In this document: one piece after another, positions 45,810 through 56,710 of the stretch | Numbering within the stretch: position 1 is the stretch's first letter | Layout of the letters: each line of letters starts with the position of its first letter | Assembly (NCBI RefSeq): GCF_016704835.1 | Contig: NZ_JADIZJ010000006.1 | Span: 248,001 to 312,000 of the forward strand | Direction of reading: 5' to 3' | Source: Sphingopyxis sp. | GTDB taxonomy: Bacteria; Pseudomonadota; Alphaproteobacteria; Sphingomonadales; Sphingomonadaceae | Length of the DNA: 64,000 nucleotides | Position numbers and translations under genes: made by a program | Notes under the pieces: model-generated | The model's database searches: none | Seen by the model: only the letters and a program-made list of their open reading frames with translations | Told to the model about the DNA's origin: nothing

Positions 45810-46835
45810 ATGTACATGTTACAACTCTTCGCGCGCAGTGACGAAATTCATCCCGTCGATGCCCGATTGTTGCGCGAAGGCGTGCTGCGGGTCGGCCGCG
45901 ACAAAAGCGCCGACTGGTCGATCCCCGATCCCGATTGTGCCTTGTCGCGCACCCACTGCGAATTCGCTGTCGGTATCGACGGGCTGACCTTGCGCCCGCT
46001 TGGCGCAAACGGTGTATTCAATGCGGGGACTGGCGAACGCTTGGCCGACCAGACGGCGATCGTTGTCCCGCTGCCGTTCGCGATCCGCCTCGGTGACTTC
46101 CGCATTGTCCTGTCCGAAGCGCCGCATGGCGATATTGCGGGCCAGGAAACACGTACCATGGTGCTGACGCCGCCGCTCGGTGATTCGATCGAAGTCCCCA
46201 GCGACTGGACGGACACTGCGGTCGCCACGCGGCCGGCGGGCGTGGCGGCGATCACCACCGGATCGCTGCTCGACGCTTTTTGCGAGGGCGCCGGCCTCGA
46301 TGCTTCACTGTTGGCGCGCGAGGATCCGGTCGAGATCATGCGCCGCGTCGGCGGGGTGTATCGCCAAATGGTGCTCGGCGTTGGCGACCTGATGAGCGAA
46401 CGCGATCATGCGCGCTCGCATTATCAGATGACGCGAACGACGATCGGCAGCGCCGACAACAACCCATTCAAATGGGCGCCCACGCAGCGGCTGGCGATCG
46501 ACCTGATCTTGGGCGGGTCGCACGGATTCCTTTCGGGTCCGGCGGCGCTGCAATCGTCGTTCCGCGACATCAAGCGGCATCTGGTGGCGACCTTTGCCGG
46601 ACTGCGCGGAAGTCTGCAGCAAGCGATTGCATGCTTCGATCCCGATCGCCTCGACGGCGATACTCCCGGTCGATCGCTGTTCCAGAACCGGGCGGCAGTG
46701 CTGCTCAAAGAGCTGGAAAAGCGGCATACCGATCTGCTTGAGGAGATCGAAGGCAAAAAATCCGGGGTGCTCGATCGGGCTTTTGTGCAAGCCTACAGTA
46801 TCGCCGACGCGGCGGCGACTGACGATCGCGAATGA
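45810..46835 (+). CDS. FHA-domain protein, TagH/Fha-like
   Basis: 341 residues. The N-terminal FHA domain (about 15-90) reads VGRDKSADWSIPDPDCALSRTHCEF, with the phosphothreonine-binding Arg, Ser and His. The C-terminal about 190 residues (DPVEIMRRVGGVYRQMVLG, NNPFKWAPTQRLAIDLIL, GFLSGPAALQSSFRDIKRH) match the T6SS-associated TagH C-terminal domain. In T6SS the FHA protein is phosphorylated by PpkA and triggers firing. It lies 14 bases after the kinase gene and overlaps the phosphatase gene by four. Confidence 0.9.
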   Translation: MYMLQLFARSDEIHPVDARLLREGVLRVGRDKSADWSIPDPDCALSRTHCEFAVGIDGLTLRPLGANGVFNAGTGERLADQTAIVVPLPFAIRLGDFRIVLSEAPHGDIAGQETRTMVLTPPLGDSIEVPSDWTDTAVATRPAGVAAITTGSLLDAFCEGAGLDASLLAREDPVEIMRRVGGVYRQMVLGVGDLMSERDHARSHYQMTRTTIGSADNNPFKWAPTQRLAIDLILGGSHGFLSGPAALQSSFRDIKRHLVATFAGLRGSLQQAIACFDPDRLDGDTPGRSLFQNRAAVLLKELEKRHTDLLEEIEGKKSGVLDRAFVQAYSIADAAATDDRE

Positions 46836-47578
46836 ATTTTTTCCGCATCTTTGGTCGGGGGCAGGGACCGATCGCCGAAGGCACCGCCGCCGCGATCGAA
46901 TCGGTTTCGCTCACGCACGTCGGCCACGTTCGCGCCGTCAACGAGGATCGTGTGCTCAATTTGCCCGAGGCTAAACTGTGGGCGATTGCCGATGGGATGG
47001 GCGGTCATCAATCGGGTGATGTCGCCGCGCAGATCGCCATCGATGCGCTGGGGAATCTCGCGAGCAGCGAGCAAACTATGTGCGGTGATGATATTCTGGC
47101 GGCGCTTCAGTCCGCGAATACGCTGATCTATGCCCGCTATGCTGACGCTGAACGGCGGAGCGGTACGACCATTGTGGCGGCCTTGCTCATCAACGACAGG
47201 CTTGAGATATTCTGGGCGGGCGACAGTCGCGCCTACCGACTTCGCGCTGGCATGTGGCATCTGCTCACCCGTGACCATAGCGTCGTGCAGGAAATGGTCG
47301 ATGCGGGCGCCCTGCCACCGTCCGCCGCGGCCAATCATCCGAAATCCAACGTGATAACACGCGCGCTGGGTGTGGATCGGGAGGTTGCAATCGAACGGCT
47401 GATGACCCCGCTCGTTGCGGGGGATATCATCATGCTTTGCTCCGACGGCGTGTCTCGCACCTTGGGCAAGGATACAATAGGCCTCCCATCGCTCGATCTA
47501 CTCGCGCAATCGCTGCTCGATCAAGCGCTGGTGCGCGACGGTAGCGACAATGCCAGTCTGGTGCTGATCAAGGCTTGA
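46832..47578 (+). CDS. PP2C-family Ser/Thr phosphatase, PppA-like
   Basis: 248 residues, nearly all PP2C domain, with metal-binding motifs VNEDR, ADGMGGHQSGD, WAGDSRAYRL, CSDGVSRTL and DGSDNASLVL. It should reverse the kinase action on the FHA protein in the cytoplasm. ATG 46832 overlaps the FHA stop. No membrane segment. Confidence 0.93.
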   Translation: MNFFRIFGRGQGPIAEGTAAAIESVSLTHVGHVRAVNEDRVLNLPEAKLWAIADGMGGHQSGDVAAQIAIDALGNLASSEQTMCGDDILAALQSANTLIYARYADAERRSGTTIVAALLINDRLEIFWAGDSRAYRLRAGMWHLLTRDHSVVQEMVDAGALPPSAAANHPKSNVITRALGVDREVAIERLMTPLVAGDIIMLCSDGVSRTLGKDTIGLPSLDLLAQSLLDQALVRDGSDNASLVLIKA

Positions 47579-47697
47579 TTTGTCCTCTGTCGGCAATGGT
47601 CTGAGCGAGTTTTCCCCGATTTTTTAGGCCTTGATTTGCAAATGGCAGGGTCAGCCCGAACCCGCTATGCGGGCTGGGTCACGTGCGGGGAAAGATA

Positions 47698-48771
47698 ATG
47701 AAAATTGACAAGGCCGACCAGGTGGAGATGCTGCTGGATACTCCGAATCTTGCGGATGCGTTGGAGAATGAGCGCTTCAAACAGTTTCTCGATCATGTGC
47801 CGGTAGCCGTCGCGGTCTCAGAACTTCATCCGTCGGAACTCATAACCTACGCAAACCGCGAGTTCGAGCGCCTGACCGGTCATCCGATTGCCGATATCGA
47901 AGGAAAAAGCTGGCGGGCGCTGTCCGGCGTGGCTGTCCCGGCCGACGACGACCGGCTCTTGCGCGATGCCGTCCAGGCCGATGTCGACTATATCGGCGAA
48001 TTCAGGATCGAGCAGGAGGCGGGCGCAATCGTCGTAGATGCCTGGTCGAATACGATTGAAGGTGACGATGGCACGCCGCTTTATCGTCTCGTCGCTCTGG
48101 CGCCCACGGGAAACGAACGGGCAGCGGACGGTCAAACGACCGCGCTCGCGGAGAAAGACGCGCAGCTTCGCGAGCTTCAGCATCGCGTCAAAAACAATCT
48201 GCAGATGATCACGGCGCTGATCCGACTCGAAGCGCGCAATATCCCCGACGGCGATACGGGCGAGCGCTTCGATCGCCTTGCGGGCCGGATCGGAGCTTTG
48301 GCGGTGCTTTACGACACCCTGTCCCGCGAGAATGCTGACGACAGTATCGATCTGGGAATCTACTTGGGTCAGATCGCGACGTCGGTAATGGCGGCCCATG
48401 CGACCGACGGCGTCCGGCTCGACATGAAGCTCGATAGCTGGCCAGCTTCGGTCAATGTTGCGATGCCGGCAGGACTGGTGGTCAATGAACTGCTGACGAA
48501 CGCGCTCAAACATGCGTTCACCGGCCGCGACAGCGGCACGATCACCCTCCACAGCCTCATCGATGATGTCGGCTGCCATATCACCATCGCTGACGATGGC
48601 GTCGGCCTGGCCGATGGTGTCGCATGGCCGAAGGCGGGGAAACTTGGCGCCATCATCGTCCAGTCATTGAAGCAGAATGCATCGGCGAAGGTTGCTGTCA
48701 GTTCGGAACCGGGCAACGGTGTGAAAGTTGTCATTTCTTTTTCAAAGGCGGATGCCGCTCCCTCTGCTTAG
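47698..48771 (+). CDS. PAS-domain HisKA_2 sensor histidine kinase
   Basis: 357 residues from ATG 47698 (GGGGAAAG upstream). A PAS domain (about 30-140: FLDHVPVAVAVSEL, ANREFERLTGHP), a HisKA_2 dimerisation domain with phospho-histidine in LQHRVKNNLQMI near 161, and an HATPase_c domain with NELLTNALKHAF and IADDGVGL. It lacks membrane segments, so it senses a cytosolic signal. No response regulator is adjacent. In alphaproteobacteria this kinase class often feeds the general stress response. Confidence 0.9.
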   Translation: MKIDKADQVEMLLDTPNLADALENERFKQFLDHVPVAVAVSELHPSELITYANREFERLTGHPIADIEGKSWRALSGVAVPADDDRLLRDAVQADVDYIGEFRIEQEAGAIVVDAWSNTIEGDDGTPLYRLVALAPTGNERAADGQTTALAEKDAQLRELQHRVKNNLQMITALIRLEARNIPDGDTGERFDRLAGRIGALAVLYDTLSRENADDSIDLGIYLGQIATSVMAAHATDGVRLDMKLDSWPASVNVAMPAGLVVNELLTNALKHAFTGRDSGTITLHSLIDDVGCHITIADDGVGLADGVAWPKAGKLGAIIVQSLKQNASAKVAVSSEPGNGVKVVISFSKADAAPSA

Positions 48772-49351
48772 GGCGTATGGCTGCCGGCTTTCGCTACGCT
48801 AACGCGGAAAAAGCAGATTTGCCGGAATCGGCCAGTCGGACAATATCTGATACCCGAGCGTGGTCTTGTTGTCGGCTAACTACTTGCCATACTAATCGCG
48901 ACGTGGTGCGGCGCCGGCAATTATCACCGAGAACGAGCCGATAAGCTCGCTCATCGGAGCGGCTTTACTGGCACTCGAAAAAAAGTTGATCTATCGCCGG
49001 ACGGTGTTCCGCTTTTGACGATTTGCGCCCGCAGGCCGACAGAACGCAACCGGTCAAATTGAGCCTGCAATGCGCAGCCCGATCACGAAAATCACTGAAA
49101 ATATCGACCTTGCAGGAACCTGAATCAGGTTTGCTGCGTATTCCCGCCAAGCTTCACAAGACTGACGATGAAACGCTTCCACCGGTTCGCTATCCGGCGC
49201 GGTCCGACAGTCCACACGACGCCTGAACCCGCCCGTGCACTGCATCAACTGGCGTAGGGCATTCTCGTCGGCCGGGTTGGCGGATTTAACAACAAATGAT
49301 AAGCGGGTAAGGCTGGTTAATGCGCCAATCCTCATCATCACTTTTTGCAAT
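48772..49351. other. Non-coding stretch
   Basis: 580 bases between the histidine kinase and the ATP-grasp gene. I see no convincing gene, RNA or terminator. Confidence 0.5.
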
Positions 49352-50233
49352 ATGGATGAGCTTGGTATGAAGTCGATCGAATTGACGGCTTCGACTGGCG
49401 GTGACGCCGCCCCCTACGCGACGGCGAGCAGAAGTTCGGTTATTGCGCGATGTCGCATTACTATCAGCTACACGTGGCGGCATCGGCGGCTACCCAATCT
49501 CGATGCCCCAACGCGTTTTACCGAGCTTGTCCAACTTCGCAAATTGCATGATCGGACGGCCGTGCAGACCGTGCTCATGGATAAAATAGCCGCGAAGCAG
49601 CTGGTCAAGGGCAGGCTCGGCGACGACTGGATCATACCGACATTATGGCACGGATCCGAGCTCCCTGCGCAAATTCCATTCGCGGTGCCTGCGATCGTCA
49701 AAGCGCGCCACGGCTGCAACCAATACGCAGTGCTTTGTAACGACCCCGGCGCCAGGGACTGGCATCGGTTGCGGCGACTTTCCCAGCGATGGCAGCGGGC
49801 GCCTTACGGGATATGGCTTGATGAATGGGCGTATCGTGATGTTCCGCGCGGTCTTGTCGTCGAGCCCTTGCTCGGGGGAAGCCTGCCGCTTCCGATCGAC
49901 TATAAGATCTACGTGTTCGGGGGAAAGGCGACACATGTGCAGGTTCATCTCGATCGCGGCGGACGACATCGGTGGATATTGCACGATCGCAATTGGAATC
50001 CTCTGGTCGATTGCGATGACCGGCCTGCAGCGCCGGTCTCATTGGCCGCTATGCTCGAAGCGGCGGAGGTGCTGGCACGCGGTATGACCTTCTTGCGCAT
50101 TGATTTTTACGAGGTCGGGGGACGACCATATTTTGGCGAGTTTTGCCTCTACCCCGGATCTGGATTTGATCCGTTTGCCGCGGACTGGATCGACGAGAGT
50201 CTCGGCGCGCTGTGGCTGTCCGAGATGAAATGA
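49352..50233 (+). CDS. TupA-like ATP-grasp protein
   Basis: 293 residues from ATG 49352; ATG 49367 is an alternative and neither has a clear ribosome site. The wording VLMDKIAAKQLVKGRLGDDWIIPTL, FAVPAIVKARHG, DYKIYVFGGKATHVQVHLDR and FLRIDFYEVGGRPYFGEF follows the TupA-like ATP-grasp family, usually found in polysaccharide or teichuronopeptide synthesis, where it joins an amino acid or similar group to a glycan. The gene is solitary and next to the integration site. Its codon use looks less biased than its neighbours, so transfer is possible. Confidence 0.8.
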   Translation: MDELGMKSIELTASTGGDAAPYATASRSSVIARCRITISYTWRHRRLPNLDAPTRFTELVQLRKLHDRTAVQTVLMDKIAAKQLVKGRLGDDWIIPTLWHGSELPAQIPFAVPAIVKARHGCNQYAVLCNDPGARDWHRLRRLSQRWQRAPYGIWLDEWAYRDVPRGLVVEPLLGGSLPLPIDYKIYVFGGKATHVQVHLDRGGRHRWILHDRNWNPLVDCDDRPAAPVSLAAMLEAAEVLARGMTFLRIDFYEVGGRPYFGEFCLYPGSGFDPFAADWIDESLGALWLSEMK

Positions 50234-50287
50234 ACGCGTCGGGGATAATGAGGTCGGTCGTCCGCAGCGAAAATGGTGCCGCCGGGA

Positions 50288-50394
50288 GGGATGTCCGCTG
50301 AGATCGAGACGATGGCTGCCCAACGTGATGGATGATCGCCTTTGTTGTCCAGGACCATCCGTGCCGCATGAGTGCGAACCTCAGGTGCGAATTT
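50288..50394 (-). mobile_element. IS3-family transposase OrfA remnant
   Basis: A leftward frame encodes KFAPEVRTHAARMVLDNKGD followed by HPSRWAAIVSISADI, the N-terminal signature of IS3-group OrfA. Only about 35 residues remain, with no helix-turn-helix completion, no OrfB and no visible terminal repeats. It is fused in frame to an unrelated upstream sequence (about 50428-50592, with GPIGAIAGGWAMTDPDRQQ). Confidence 0.7.
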
Positions 50395-50800
50395 GTGCGT
50401 CGCCGCATTCTTGACAGACCCTTCTTCCCCGGAGTTACGGCCTCCGGCAATCCCGAAGAGTTTCATCCCGGCATCAATGGCAACCCCCTTCGCGTTGCTT
50501 ATGAACGCCTGTTGCCGGTCAGGGTCCGTCATTGCCCAGCCGCCTGCGATGGCGCCGATCGGTCCGGCGGTAGTGAGATAGGTAACGGCATACGAGGATC
50601 GCCGGCGCGGGCATCGCGGCGCCGGAGCGTAGCGTCTTGGTTCGCGGTAGCGTCTGCGCCCTCTCATGGCGTCGCTATACCGACGACAGGTAAACGACGG
50701 GTGAGGCCGAAACTAGCGCGGCTGATTACGTGGCGATTACGTGAGGCCGAAAGAGGCTCCCGAAGGGTGGGGCTTGATCGGTCAAAACTGGCGGAAAATA

Positions 50801-50845
50801 TGGTGGACGCACTAGGGCTCGAACCTAGGACCCGCTGATTAAGAG
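50801..50845 (-). other. 3' end of tRNA-Lys(CUU): attachment site of integrative element
   Basis: Read leftward, these 45 bases are the anticodon loop (CTCTTAA), 3' anticodon strand, T arm (CTAGG-TTCGAGC-CCTAG), acceptor strand TGCGTCC and ACCA of a tRNA-Lys(CUU). The 5' half is absent: to the right the sequence departs at once from any tRNA. This is the usual trace left when an element integrates into a tRNA 3' end. The orientation predicts an intact tRNA-Lys at the other end, right of the window. Confidence 0.85.
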
Positions 50846-50865
50846 CCAAGATCAGAGGGTCCTAG
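50825..50865. repeat. Inverted repeat at the att core
   Basis: Arms 50825-50840 and 50850-50865 are inverted copies with 14 of 16 positions matching (CTAGGACCC perfect), around the 9-base spacer AAGAGCCAA that includes the anticodon-loop edge. This has the form of core-type binding sites for a tyrosine recombinase flanking the strand-exchange region. Confidence 0.65.
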
Positions 50866-50953
50866 CACGTCCGCATGTGTCCAAAAATGGCGGAAATCTG
50901 CGATTCAGAGTCCGCATTGTTCTTGAAATGTTCGCCAGTATCCACTACAAAAA

Positions 50954-50968
50954 GCTACCTAAGGTAGC
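50954..50968. promoter_or_regulatory. Palindrome just upstream of integrase start
   Basis: GCTACC-TAA-GGTAGC ends 8 bases before ATG 50977. It could be an operator or a hairpin that limits integrase translation. Confidence 0.4.
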
Positions 50969-50976
50969 AGGTGCAT

Positions 50977-52248
50977 ATGGCGAACAAAGTAGGATTGACG
51001 GACGCTAAGATCGCAGGACTGAAGGCGCCGACTGCGGGTCAAATTGAGCTCGCCGATGGTATCGTCCCCGGCCTTAGGCTCCGCATGGGTGCCAGTGGTA
51101 TCAAGACGTACATTCTGCGCAAGCGGGTTCAGGGCAAATGGTTGAATGTGACCATCGGACGCCATGGTCCGAGTTTTACATTGGCCCATGCCCGCAAGAA
51201 GGCGCGCGATCTGCTTGTCGATGTCGAGCAGGGCAAGAGCATCGCCAGAAAAGCGGGCGCAAAAAGGAAGGGATCAAAAGGCGTCGGGACAGTCGCGGAG
51301 CTCTACGAGACGTACCTTGCTCAGCAGATCGAGGGCAAAAAACGGAGCGCGAGGGAGTTCGATCGGGTCTTCCGAAAGTATATTGAGCCCGAGATTGGAG
51401 ACCGGCTCGCGGACTCCATTACCCGAAGTGACGTGAGCCGCTTCGTGGAGAAGATTGCGTTCGAGCGGGGCAAGGAAACCCTGACGATGGCGCGCATCGT
51501 GTATCGCCATCTTTCGACCTTCTACACGTGGGCGCTCACCAGACTTGAGCACATGCCAGCCAACCCCTGCCGGGATGCGTGGCGCCCGAAGCGGAATGAA
51601 CCTCGAGATCGTGTACTGAGCGACCGCGAGCTAGCGGCACTATGGCAGTCTGCCGTCGAGGATGGCTATCCATTCGGTCATCTTGTGCAGATGCTTGTCC
51701 TTACGGCTCAGCGCCGGGGCGAGGTGCTCGATGCAGCGTGCGACGAGTTCGATTTCAAGGCGAAAGTCTGGACAGTTCCGGGCGACCGAGCGAAAAACGG
51801 CAAGGCGAATGTGGTGCCGCTATCCGCGCAGGCCCTGGCAGTCATCACCGAGATATTCATGGCGGCTGGCATCGACCCCGACGAGGCCCACAAGCAATCC
51901 CAGATCCTGTTGGCATCGAAGGTCACCAATACGAACAGCGTCAGCGGACTATCGAAGGCGTGGAAGCGGATCAGAGCAAGCGTGGACGAGAAGCTCGGTT
52001 ATGAGGCCGGTCACTTCACAATGCATGATATTCGACGGACGGTGGCAACTGGTCTCCAGCGTCTTGGCATACCCTTGGTGGTTTCTGAGGCGGTCCTCAA
52101 TCACCAGTCAGGATCAGCTATGGCTGGCGTCGCTGGGGTCTATCACCGTCACCAGTATACCAACGAGAAACGCGAGGCGTTGGCGTTGTGGGGTAAGGAG
52201 GTAATGCAGATCGCAGCCAAGTACCCAGCCGAGGCCAAAGACGGCTAA
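50977..52248 (+). CDS. Tyrosine-type site-specific integrase (tRNA-Lys element)
   Basis: 423 residues from ATG 50977 (GTG 50971 is also possible). N-terminal DUF4102-type arm-binding domain (LTDAKIAGLKAPTAGQIELAD), SAM-like core-binding domain, and catalytic domain with the pentad in TAQRRGEV near 245, HDIRR near 350, NHQSG near 376 and the tyrosine in VYHRHQY near 393. This P4-type integrase class targets tRNA 3' ends, fitting the tRNA-Lys fragment 130 bases upstream. It marks the left end of the element. Confidence 0.94.
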   Translation: MANKVGLTDAKIAGLKAPTAGQIELADGIVPGLRLRMGASGIKTYILRKRVQGKWLNVTIGRHGPSFTLAHARKKARDLLVDVEQGKSIARKAGAKRKGSKGVGTVAELYETYLAQQIEGKKRSAREFDRVFRKYIEPEIGDRLADSITRSDVSRFVEKIAFERGKETLTMARIVYRHLSTFYTWALTRLEHMPANPCRDAWRPKRNEPRDRVLSDRELAALWQSAVEDGYPFGHLVQMLVLTAQRRGEVLDAACDEFDFKAKVWTVPGDRAKNGKANVVPLSAQALAVITEIFMAAGIDPDEAHKQSQILLASKVTNTNSVSGLSKAWKRIRASVDEKLGYEAGHFTMHDIRRTVATGLQRLGIPLVVSEAVLNHQSGSAMAGVAGVYHRHQYTNEKREALALWGKEVMQIAAKYPAEAKDG

Positions 52249-52335
52249 TCTCAAAGGGGATCTCACCCGCTACAAAACCAGCCCGCCCGAAACCGCAGGA
52301 CGATGGACCCTGCTCCGGCCATTTCGGGCCGATCT

Positions 52336-52992
52336 CTAGAAGCGCCAATGGCGAAGGACGTCGCGGACATATCCGGGCGTCTCGCCATTGCGGGGAATGC
52401 CGCCTGCGCGTTCTACCGCCCCTGGACCGGCATTGTAGGCAGCCACCGCGAGGTGAACCACGCCGAACTTGTCGAGCATCTGCCGCAGATACCGCGCAGC
52501 GCCGAAGATGTTAGCCATAGGATCGAAGCGATTGAAGACCCCGAGTTCTTTTGCCGTTGCGGGCATCAGCTGCCCAAGCCCCGCAGCGCCCGCCGGACTG
52601 ACGGCCAAAGGGTTGTAGCGTGATTCCGTCCAAACGAGTGCATCGAGCAGGCCGGCAGGCAGTGAATACTTAGCTTCCGCCGCATAGATGTGGGGCAGGT
52701 AGCTTGCTCGCCTGAAGCCGGATGGGCCAGGTTGGGCCTTCCGCTCGTATCTGTAGGGCAGGTTGACCCGACCAGTTCGCGGCACAGTCACAACAGGTGC
52801 CGGGCCGTCTTGGGCGGATCGCCAGAGTCCATGCTCGACCAGTTGGAAGCCGTTCGATGTTTCAGCGATCCGAAACCCTTCGGAACGGCTGTCGGGCGCT
52901 TCGATTGTGGCTGGCGCGGGCAAATCCTGGGCTCTGGCGGGGGTAGCAGAGGTGATCGCGATGCCTGCGACCAAGATAGCTTTCATTGTCAT
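52336..52992 (-). CDS. Lytic transglycosylase (SLT domain), exported
   Basis: 218 residues from ATG 52992, chosen for GAGGA at 7 bases and the following signal peptide (MTMKAILVAGIAITSATPARA). An SLT/goose-lysozyme-like domain lies at about 95-205 with catalytic glutamate in VWTESRYNPLAVSPAGAAG, then LGQLMPATAKELG and AAYNAGPGAV. Such enzymes open peptidoglycan for conjugation machinery (VirB1-like), fitting an integrative element. It is convergent with the integrase gene. Confidence 0.9.
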   Translation of the reverse strand: MTMKAILVAGIAITSATPARAQDLPAPATIEAPDSRSEGFRIAETSNGFQLVEHGLWRSAQDGPAPVVTVPRTGRVNLPYRYERKAQPGPSGFRRASYLPHIYAAEAKYSLPAGLLDALVWTESRYNPLAVSPAGAAGLGQLMPATAKELGVFNRFDPMANIFGAARYLRQMLDKFGVVHLAVAAYNAGPGAVERAGGIPRNGETPGYVRDVLRHWRF

Positions 52993-53116
52993 TTCTCGAT
53001 CCTCGTATAGCCGAATCGAGGGAGAACATATAAAGAACATATGAAGTAGGAAAATGGTTTGGCGCTGGTGCAGAGCGGAGGCTGCACGGGGCGGGCACCT
53101 CAATCGGAGTAGGACG

Positions 53117-54007
53117 ATGCCCCCGTTAGACAATGCACATCAACTCGAACGCCGCGCCCGCACCATCGTCGAAAGCCTTCAGGGTACATGGCGTAGGGGC
53201 AAAGGCATGTGCTGCTGCCCCGCGCACGACGATCGAACTCCGTCGCTGAGTGTGACCCTGGGGCGCAAAGCCATCCTGTTTCATTGCTTTGCGGGATGTC
53301 CGAATGAGGACGTCATTGCGGCACTGGATCGCCAGGGCGTTCGCAGCCGCGACCTTTTCAACGGTTCAAGTGCTGGGACCATCGAACGGCAAAGTCATGG
53401 CGACTTCAGTCCCAATGCACGGCGCTTGTGGCAATCGGCCACGGCGATCTCCGACAGCCCTGCCGCACGATACCTTGCGCAGCGCGGTCTTCTGCCCGCA
53501 TCCGATCAACTCCGTTACCTGGCGCGCACGCCGCTCGGGCCGCGCGGCGCTGTCCAATTTCTCCCCGCGATGCTGGCCGCAGTAACAACCGACATTGGCA
53601 TAATCGCGGTACACCGAACGTTTCTCGACTTGGCGAGCGGCAAGCTTGCCGCTTTCGAGCGGCCCAAGCGTGCGCTTGGCACCCTTGGTTGTGGCGCCGT
53701 CAGACTGGCGCCGCCGGTGCAAGGGCGTCTTGGACTTGCCGAAGGTATCGAGAGCGCCCTGTCAGCAATGCAGCTCTTCGGGGTCCCATGCTGGGCAACA
53801 CTCGGGAACGAGCGCTTCGGCCTTGTTGCGATCCCGGAAAGCGTGCGTGAGCTCTATCTGTTCATCGACAATGACGCCGGGGGCGCTCTCGCAGAGGAGC
53901 GAGCGCTGAGGGCATATGCTGCGCCAAATCGTGTCATCCACTCACGAGCACCAGCCTCGCCCGGTTTTGACTGGAACGATGAGTTGAAGTCCCGGCTTGC
54001 CCGTTAA
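53117..54007 (+). CDS. CHC2-type zinc finger / toprim-domain protein
   Basis: 296 residues from ATG 53117 (AGGA close upstream). N-terminal zinc-finger pattern CCCPAHDDRTPSLSV followed by FHCFAGC, as in DnaG-like primases. The C-terminal toprim domain (about 190-285) has GLAEGIESALSA with the catalytic glutamate and LYLFIDNDAGG with the DxD. It resembles the toprim proteins carried by sphingomonad plasmids and integrative elements, where they may prime replication. It lies 79 bases upstream of the methyltransferase-helicase gene. Confidence 0.88.
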   Translation: MPPLDNAHQLERRARTIVESLQGTWRRGKGMCCCPAHDDRTPSLSVTLGRKAILFHCFAGCPNEDVIAALDRQGVRSRDLFNGSSAGTIERQSHGDFSPNARRLWQSATAISDSPAARYLAQRGLLPASDQLRYLARTPLGPRGAVQFLPAMLAAVTTDIGIIAVHRTFLDLASGKLAAFERPKRALGTLGCGAVRLAPPVQGRLGLAEGIESALSAMQLFGVPCWATLGNERFGLVAIPESVRELYLFIDNDAGGALAEERALRAYAAPNRVIHSRAPASPGFDWNDELKSRLAR

Positions 54008-54086
54008 TCTGATCCGTTGGGCAGAGGGGAGGGGGCCTTTGGCTGATTGAGGCCTGCCAGCCGCAGGACCTCGTCAGGAGGTTCCC

Positions 54087-56675
<2,589 letters not shown>

Positions 56676-56710
56676 TCGACTATCTCGCCAAGAGCTTTCC
56701 CGTTCGCCTG

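Noticed and set aside
44101..47578. A type VI secretion locus
   Set aside because: Only the phosphorylation trio is present; no sheath, Hcp, VgrG or membrane-complex gene lies in the window.
50801..50870. Intact tRNA-Lys gene
   Set aside because: Only the 3' half from the anticodon loop is present; the D arm and 5' acceptor strand are missing.
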